11,777 bases of DNA from Acidobacteriota bacterium (GTDB lineage Bacteria; Acidobacteriota; Vicinamibacteria; Vicinamibacterales; UBA8438). Shown piece after piece: positions 6,621 to 11,777 of the stretch; position 1 is the first letter of the stretch, and each line of letters begins with the position of its first letter. The DNA is taken from contig DTWD01000092.1 of assembly GCA_012963185.1 (NCBI GenBank), forward strand, positions 1 to 11,777, in the 5' to 3' direction. The notes under the pieces were generated by a model. It searched no databases and was not told the DNA's origin. It saw nothing but the letters and a program-made list of their open reading frames with translations. The translations under genes and the position numbers were made by a program.

Positions 6621-8141
6621 TCAGCTAGCTGGAATCGCTTCCATTAACAGGGCTAGTGCACGACGTAACGCCTGCCCTCCAATACTGGCACCACGATAGT
6701 GCCCTTGGCGGACAACCACAAGCTCATGCGATGGAATGATAATGGTGCTCTGTCCGCCGGCACCCGCCATGTAGTACGCGTCGCGTGGGACAGGAAATGT
6801 TTCCGTACCATTAATCCAAAAGAAACCACCATAAATCGGTCGACCGTCACTAGCCCAGGCCGGCGCCACCGTGCTCACAAAGTCTACGTAGCCTTCGGGT
6901 AAAATTCGCTCTCCGTTCCAAATGCCATCCTGAAGGTAAAGATTCCCGAGACGAGCCCAATCGCGAGCTGGAGCAAGTTCATACCCTTGCAATAAATAGT
7001 TGCCATACGGGTCGGTTTCCAACACCATGCCATCAATCCCAATTTTGTCAAACAGCTGACGCTGTGGAAAAGACAGATATTCGTCACCCCGACCCTCAAC
7101 GCCCAGTCGAACAAGGTAATTTGTCAAGACTGGATCAGAATTACGGTAACGGCCGATCGTATTCGGCGGCCATTGCTGTGGGCGTGTTGCTGCCCACTCG
7201 AATGAGTTCACACTGCCGGTGTATACGTAAAGATGGTCCGGATACCCAAGTGACGGGTCAAGATCAGGGTCCGCGACCCCCCGGAACCGCAAGCCGCTCG
7301 ACATCCGGAGAATGTCTGCGATCCGAATTTCTTGCCGGGGATCTCCAGCTGTCTGCCACTCCGGAATGGGCGCTGATTCGTAAAGTTCGTATACACCCTG
7401 TTCGATGAGTACGCCCATTAACGTCGCAGTCAGACTCTTCCCCATTGACCAACTCTCGAGTGGCGTATGCATCGTGAGTCCCTCGCCATATCGCTCGCTA
7501 ATAATTCGTCCTTTGTGAGTAACGACGAATGAGCCAGTCATGGATCCGGCGGGCGCAAATGCGGCATCAATTGCTTCGCTCACCTTGTCGAGATCGATTT
7601 CATCTGCAAAGGGCGTGTCTGGTAATACGTCGCCCATCGGCCAAGCCGTCGCATCGGGTACCGGCAAATTACTGCGAATATCTACCGGATCAAAAAACAC
7701 ATCATCGGCACCTATAGGCAAAGTCACACATCCATGGTCACCGTTGAGTTTCGCGGTGCGCACAACACCGTCGGGTAATGTCAGATGCACACGTCGACCG
7801 TCGTTATCAATCTCACGACGTACGACTTGGTCACGATACTCATAGGGTCCACTAAAAAACCCCACGCTCTCTGCTGCAAAGTCCGCGTCAAGCCCGGTTA
7901 CGAACACTGCCGAACAAAGTGTTTTGGCGAAACCGGCAATGTGATGCGCAAGTGGGTCACCCGGTGGCGCAACATAGTCAGTATCGAGTTCCGCTTCACT
8001 TGCTCGGGCTAACAACGCGGCCCGTGAATTCTCACCTTGCTGAGCCAACAAACCTACGGTTGGTTCATAACGTGACAACAGGCCGAAGACCACCACTGAA
8101 ACGACTACGAATGAAACTAATTGGTGATGGATTCGTAACAT
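6621..8141 (-). CDS. Exported serine hydrolase (class C beta-lactamase-like)
   Basis: The 506-residue protein begins with a signal peptide or membrane anchor (SFVVVSVVVFGLL, residues 10-22). Residues ~40-175 form an extra N-terminal region with two cysteines (C76, C138) that may pair. The catalytic domain spans ~185-505: SMGK (S232, K235) is the SxxK nucleophile motif, YRN (Y332, N334) stands for the usual YxN, and GAGGQ (460-464) occupies the position of the KTG/HxG box. DILRMSSGL and the WARLGNLYLQDG stretch are typical of serine hydrolases related to 6-aminohexanoate-oligomer hydrolase and class C beta-lactamases. True beta-lactamase activity is unlikely to be its main role; esterase, amidase or peptidase activity is possible. 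The substrate is unknown. It follows the ankyrin gene by 31 bases and is probably cotranscribed with it. Its own Shine-Dalgarno is weak. Its end converges with the cytochrome gene, 20 bases away. Confidence 0.88.
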   Translation of the reverse strand: MLRIHHQLVSFVVVSVVVFGLLSRYEPTVGLLAQQGENSRAALLARASEAELDTDYVAPPGDPLAHHIAGFAKTLCSAVFVTGLDADFAAESVGFFSGPYEYRDQVVRREIDNDGRRVHLTLPDGVVRTAKLNGDHGCVTLPIGADDVFFDPVDIRSNLPVPDATAWPMGDVLPDTPFADEIDLDKVSEAIDAAFAPAGSMTGSFVVTHKGRIISERYGEGLTMHTPLESWSMGKSLTATLMGVLIEQGVYELYESAPIPEWQTAGDPRQEIRIADILRMSSGLRFRGVADPDLDPSLGYPDHLYVYTGSVNSFEWAATRPQQWPPNTIGRYRNSDPVLTNYLVRLGVEGRGDEYLSFPQRQLFDKIGIDGMVLETDPYGNYLLQGYELAPARDWARLGNLYLQDGIWNGERILPEGYVDFVSTVAPAWASDGRPIYGGFFWINGTETFPVPRDAYYMAGAGGQSTIIIPSHELVVVRQGHYRGASIGGQALRRALALLMEAIPAS

Positions 8142-8172
8142 AGTAAAAACTCACACAGTCAACATACCAACG

Positions 8173-9705
8173 TCAACGGATCGCACCTACGTCTTCCAAT
8201 TGTCTGCGAAAATCACGACCCAGATCAAAACCTAATGTCGTATCTGCCCCTAAGTCTTCCAGCACATCGGCTGTTTCTTCGTGGGTATAAAACGATCCGG
8301 ACCGATACTCTCCCTGAGCGGCAACCATCCACGACGTCTGCCCACGAAGATTCACCGCATCCATCTCAGCACCTTGTTCGACCAAGTATGGAGCAATGAC
8401 GGTACCACCCATGTACACAGCCCCGAACAATGCTGTTTGCCCACTATCGTTAACAGCATTCACATCCAGACCGAAATCAATACAGAACTTCGTCGCTTTG
8501 AATGCACGATCCTGAATGATCGACAGAAAAGCAGGGTATGAGCGACGCCCATATTTATCCTGCCCCTCAACGTAATCCGCCCCAGCCGCAAGCATAAGCG
8601 CGGTAGTGTTGTCTTCCGTCATCAGGAACGGATCACCGCCAGCATCAATAAGCATCTGCATCATCTCAACATCACTGTAACTCGCAGCTAGCAAAAAAGG
8701 TGTAGAACCGATCGTAGTTGGGGTCAATCCGTTATCTTGAGTGATGGAACGGGACAAAAGAGGCATCCTCTTTGCAAGCCGCACATTCGGGTCAGCACCA
8801 GTCGAAAGCAATGCCTTTACCACCTCGGGGAGCTGTTGCTGAACCGCCGAGTGCAGCGGCGTACGACCTGCACCACTATGGTTGATGTCTGCTCCTCTTT
8901 GAATCAAAAAACGCGCCATCTCTGAATGCCCGCTATCAATAGCAACCATCAACGCAGACGCATCTGTTCCTTCTCGAAAGACGACTTGCGTATTGGTGTC
9001 GCCACCTATCCCGTCAGGAGCAGATTCATTCACGTCCGCACCCGCCGCCAACAACATCCTGGCAATTTCGACATTGCCCTGCTGTGCCGCAAAAAGTAAC
9101 GGCGAGAACCCGTTCAAGCTACGGGTGGTGGCACCGCCCGCTGTCTCGAGAATCAGACGTGCGACAGCTGTATGATTTTCCGCGACAGCCCACATCAACG
9201 CAGTCTGACCACGAGAAGACTCAGAGGCAGCAGGATCCGCACCCGCAGTCAAGAGCTGACGGACAACATCAATGTTGCCAACACGAGCTGCCGTCATCAA
9301 AACTGTTTCACCTGTGGAGCGTGCACGTGCCGCATCGGCACCCGCGCGAAGAAGTCGCCCTACCATCGCACTGCTGCCATTAAGGCAAGCAAGCGCTAGA
9401 GGAGTGACATTATGATCGTCGGCCGCATTGACGTCAGCACCGGACTCTATCAACAGATCTGAGACCTCCGTGTTCTCACGGTGTACAGCCCAGTGAAGCG
9501 CTGTCGCCCCATCACCTCGTGCACTGCTCACGTCAACACCAGACGTTATCAGCCGCTTAACACGGTCTAGGTCATCAGCTCGAACCGCTTCGATGAGGTC
9601 ACCGGCCGATTCTGCCGCGGTCGTTCCTGCAACTGAAACCGAGCTAGCCAACGCTATGGCACCGACTGCTAGACGTGACAAAATGCGCGATCTGTGAAAA
9701 TGCAT
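8173..9705 (-). CDS. Exported ankyrin-repeat protein
   Basis: I choose the ATG at 9705 (510 residues), which directly opens a signal peptide: basic FHRSRILSR, hydrophobic LAVGAIALASSVSVAG, then TTAAES. An ATG at 9738 would add 11 residues but has no ribosome site and overlaps the putative promoter; an AGGAG lies 14 bases before 9705, rather far. The mature protein is built of about ten ankyrin repeats: TALHWAVHREN, TPLALACLNG, TVLMTAARVGN, TALMWAVAEN, SPLLFAAQQGN, SALMVAIDSG, TPLHSAVQQQ, TPFLLAAS, TALMLAAG, TALFGAVYMG and TSWMVAAQG each start a repeat, most closing with LLxxGADxN. A longer insert separates repeats near residues 235-260 and 325-345. Ankyrin repeats bind proteins; export implies a periplasmic or surface partner, perhaps the serine hydrolase encoded 31 bases downstream (inference). 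No enzymatic domain is visible. Confidence 0.9.
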   Translation of the reverse strand: MHFHRSRILSRLAVGAIALASSVSVAGTTAAESAGDLIEAVRADDLDRVKRLITSGVDVSSARGDGATALHWAVHRENTEVSDLLIESGADVNAADDHNVTPLALACLNGSSAMVGRLLRAGADAARARSTGETVLMTAARVGNIDVVRQLLTAGADPAASESSRGQTALMWAVAENHTAVARLILETAGGATTRSLNGFSPLLFAAQQGNVEIARMLLAAGADVNESAPDGIGGDTNTQVVFREGTDASALMVAIDSGHSEMARFLIQRGADINHSGAGRTPLHSAVQQQLPEVVKALLSTGADPNVRLAKRMPLLSRSITQDNGLTPTTIGSTPFLLAASYSDVEMMQMLIDAGGDPFLMTEDNTTALMLAAGADYVEGQDKYGRRSYPAFLSIIQDRAFKATKFCIDFGLDVNAVNDSGQTALFGAVYMGGTVIAPYLVEQGAEMDAVNLRGQTSWMVAAQGEYRSGSFYTHEETADVLEDLGADTTLGFDLGRDFRRQLEDVGAIR

Positions 9706-9739
9706 TCTCGTTCTTGACACTCCTGTTAGGCGCATCATA

Positions 9740-9769
9740 ATAATGCAGTGTTTGTAGCTTCATTTACAA
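9740..9769 (-). promoter_or_regulatory. Possible promoter for ankyrin/hydrolase operon
   Basis: On the minus strand TTGTAA (9764-9769) and CATTAT (9740-9745) are 18 bases apart, each matching consensus in about 4 of 6 positions. A start of transcription near 9731-9734 would put the ATG at 9738 upstream of the message and leave the ATG at 9705 as the start. Pattern match only. Confidence 0.3.
9752..9769. repeat. Small inverted repeat TTGTA-N8-TACAA
   Basis: TTGTA (9752-9756) and TACAA (9765-9769) form a perfect 5-bp inverted repeat in the 92-base divergent region between the ankyrin and DUF1592 genes. It overlaps the putative -35 of the ankyrin operon and could be an operator, though arms this short can arise by chance. 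Confidence 0.25.
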
Positions 9770-9797
9770 GCAGATCCTCATTTTCGGAACGTCCGAC

Positions 9798-11777
9798 ATG
9801 CTGCACCGAATGACATCAATGATGTGGCCGATATCTTTCCGTCAGTGCGTCGCTACGATCGTGGCGGTACCCCTCTCTTGTGTTGCTGTGTGGGGGCAAC
9901 CAGTAAATGCTGAGGACCCTGCAACAAATCATCGTCAACTTCTCAATCGCTACTGTGTTGGGTGCCACAACAACCGAACGCTGACCGCCGGTTTATCGCT
10001 TCAGAATCTCGATGTAACCCAGGCTGGCGTTGAGGTCGAAGAAACAGAAGCGTGGGAAAAAGTTATTCGAAAACTACGCACCCGATCGATGCCACCACAG
10101 GGCCGTCCTCGCCCAAATGATTCGGACTACGAATCATTAACGACATGGCTTGCTGACCGTATCGATCAGGTAGCTTCCGAAAATCCAAATCCCGGTCGAC
10201 GCCATGCCGTACATCGCTTGAATCGAGCTGAATACGCAAACGCCGTCCGTGACCTACTCGCGCTTGAAATCAATGAAGGCACCCTGCTGCCGCCAGACGA
10301 CTCCGGTTTCGGCTTCGATAACATCGCCGATGTTCTTTCGGTCTCGCCAATGCTTACAGAGCGATATCTCCGTGCCGCACGGAAGATCAGTAAACTTGCT
10401 ATTGGAGACACGACACTACAGCCCACAACCGAAGTGTTTGAAGTCGACAAAACACTTCGCCAAGACGGACGCGTCAGCGATGACTTGCCGTTTGCGTCAC
10501 GTGGTGGACTTGCTGTGCGTCACACTTTTCCGGTTGATGGTGAATACATTGCCAAAATATTTTTCCTTCGTACATACGACGGAAGAGTACGTGGGGTAAC
10601 CGAACCACACACACTTGAAGTGCGTCTCGACGGCTCGATCTTAGAATCACAAACGGTCGGGGGAGTCGACCGTCTCCTTGAATCAACTCGTGGCCGCGGC
10701 CGAGATCTTCGAAATGTGCCAGACGACGGACAAGAAATTCGCTTCGCTGCGAAAGCTGGTCCGGCTACTCTTTCTGTCTCCTTTGTTAATAAAGGGGCCG
10801 TGCTTGAAGGTATGCGCCGGCCATTCTATCGAGTCAGTAGTTACGAGTACGCTGGTGACTCAACAATCCCCCCTGGTATTGCAAGCGTCGAATTGCGAGG
10901 ACCATATAACGTAACGGGACGGGGCGAGAGCCCAAGCCGAGAGCAAATCTTCACCTGTCGACCTTTGACCACGGAAGATGAACCGGCATGCGCGTCTGAA
11001 ATTATTGGGACGTTGGCGAGGCGCGCATTTCGCCGCCCAGTGAGCGCCGACGACATGACCATGCTCCTCGGTTTTTTCGAATCGGGTCGAACAGGTAATG
11101 ACTTTGATTCGGGTATCGAAATGGCCCTAAGACGGATCTTGGTTAGTCCAAATTTTCTCTTTCGACGAGAATCTGACCCCGTAGATATCGCACCCGGTGA
11201 GGCCTACGCAATTGGCGATTTAGAACTTGCTTCGAGACTTTCGTTCTTCTTGTGGAGCAGTCTTCCAGACGATGAACTACTCTCCGTCGCTGAACGTGGC
11301 GAACTTCGGAATCCAGCCATCTTGTCTGAGCAAGTTCGTCGTATGCTCACTGACGTTCGTTCCCGTGCCCTGGTCGATAATTTCGGTGGCCAGTGGTTAT
11401 ACATGCGGAACATGAACTTCGTCACACCTGACACGAAAGCATTTCCTGATTTCGACGCGAATTTACGCGAAGCCATGTCCCGAGAAATGAGCCTCTTTCT
11501 CGAAAGCCAAATGAGAGAAGACCACAGTGTCCTTAAACTCATGACCGCCGATTACACCTTCGTTAACGAGCGCCTGGCTCGTCATTACGGTATCCCGAAC
11601 ATCTATGGAAACCATTTTCGGCGTATTCAACTGACGGATGACCTCGACATGCGACGCGGACTACTCGGCAAAGGGAGTCTTCTTACCGTCACCTCGTACG
11701 CGCATCGCACCTCGCCAGTTCTTCGTGGCAAATGGCTTCTTGAAAACATTCTCGGAACACCTCCGCCACCTCCGCCA
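9798..11777 (+). CDS. Haem-containing DUF1587/1595/1592/1588 protein, 3' end missing
   Basis: The frame is open from ATG 9798 to the right edge: 660 residues with no stop, so the gene is cut off. Residues ~12-38 form a signal peptide. RYCVGCH (C53, C56, H57) is a cytochrome c haem site and MPPQGRP (M98) the likely axial methionine. Domain order then follows the family: DUF1587 (HRLNRAEYANAVRDLL, ~139-198), a beta-rich possibly carbohydrate-binding region (~230-385), C387 and C398 flanking a short loop, DUF1595 (LARRAFRRPVSADD, ~400-455), DUF1592 (LASRLSFFLWSSLPDDELL, ~475-600) and the beginning of DUF1588 (RRGLLGKGSLL to GTPPPPPP, ~619-660). The missing end should hold the rest of DUF1588 and DUF1585. 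Such proteins are abundant in Planctomycetes and Acidobacteriota and often precede a DUF1552 gene; a role in polysaccharide breakdown has been suggested but not proven. The ribosome site is weak (GGA, 9 bases upstream). Confidence 0.9.
   Translation, partial: MLHRMTSMMWPISFRQCVATIVAVPLSCVAVWGQPVNAEDPATNHRQLLNRYCVGCHNNRTLTAGLSLQNLDVTQAGVEVEETEAWEKVIRKLRTRSMPPQGRPRPNDSDYESLTTWLADRIDQVASENPNPGRRHAVHRLNRAEYANAVRDLLALEINEGTLLPPDDSGFGFDNIADVLSVSPMLTERYLRAARKISKLAIGDTTLQPTTEVFEVDKTLRQDGRVSDDLPFASRGGLAVRHTFPVDGEYIAKIFFLRTYDGRVRGVTEPHTLEVRLDGSILESQTVGGVDRLLESTRGRGRDLRNVPDDGQEIRFAAKAGPATLSVSFVNKGAVLEGMRRPFYRVSSYEYAGDSTIPPGIASVELRGPYNVTGRGESPSREQIFTCRPLTTEDEPACASEIIGTLARRAFRRPVSADDMTMLLGFFESGRTGNDFDSGIEMALRRILVSPNFLFRRESDPVDIAPGEAYAIGDLELASRLSFFLWSSLPDDELLSVAERGELRNPAILSEQVRRMLTDVRSRALVDNFGGQWLYMRNMNFVTPDTKAFPDFDANLREAMSREMSLFLESQMREDHSVLKLMTADYTFVNERLARHYGIPNIYGNHFRRIQLTDDLDMRRGLLGKGSLLTVTSYAHRTSPVLRGKWLLENILGTPPPPPP

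Noticed and set aside
6608..6640. AAGCG...CGCTT arms around AGCTAGCT at the convergent cytochrome/hydrolase end
   Set aside because: Only a 5-bp stem with a long loop and no T-run; too weak to call a terminator.
7064..7408. 114-codon open frame on the plus strand
   Set aside because: It lies wholly inside the serine hydrolase gene on the other strand, has no ribosome site, and its product shows no fold or motif.
10166..10686. Several short frames on both strands at the right end
   Set aside because: They overlap the long open frame that starts at 9798 and runs to the edge with recognisable haem and DUF domains.
1..11777. CRISPR arrays, tRNA or rRNA genes, insertion sequences, integration sites
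   Set aside because: I saw no regularly spaced direct repeats, cloverleaf sequence, transposase motif or terminal inverted repeats.

Overview
The window reads as a piece of a free-living, Gram-negative-type bacterial chromosome, most likely an Acidobacteriota of the Vicinamibacteria type, probably from an environmental genome. This rests on gene content recognised from memory, not on a search: a DUF6152 protein, two copies of an exported acidobacterial family with a CHEGN motif, a DUF1587/1595/1592/1588 haem protein, an exported ankyrin protein and a large serine hydrolase. Base composition looks balanced and even throughout. I see no mobile element, phage gene, tRNA, rRNA or CRISPR array, and no gene-free stretch longer than about 180 bases.

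Layout, left to right: (1) the end of a CHEGN-family gene and a DUF6152 gene form a plus-strand operon; a full-length paralogue of the first gene faces them on the minus strand (1207-2211). (2) A Tat-exported molybdopterin oxidoreductase of the sulfite-oxidase superfamily lies on the plus strand (2394-3560). (3) A minus-strand two-gene operon encodes an AhpD-like peroxidase-like protein and the radical SAM enzyme ArsS, the hallmark pair of arsenosugar biosynthesis (3565-4960). (4) Divergent from it is a plus-strand pair: an exported metallo-beta-lactamase-fold hydrolase and a class II (c'/c556-type) cytochrome c (5024-6600). (5) A minus-strand pair encodes an exported ankyrin-repeat protein and a serine hydrolase with SxxK motif (6621-9705). 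(6) Divergent from that is a large haem-containing DUF1592-type protein that runs off the right edge (9798-11777).

The strand alternates every one or two genes. Converging genes are separated by only 27, 4 and 20 bases with no clear terminator; diverging genes share short control regions. Almost everything except the arsenosugar pair carries an export signal, so most of the window concerns the cell envelope or periplasm. A plausible but unproven functional link is that the periplasmic molybdenum oxidoreductase and the small cytochrome c exchange electrons. The best regulatory candidate is a perfect 7-bp inverted repeat (4979-4985 / 4997-5003) touching a TATAAT box between the ars operon and the hydrolase/cytochrome operon. 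No gene here is clearly without precedent; the novelty is in gene combinations and the unstudied exported families.
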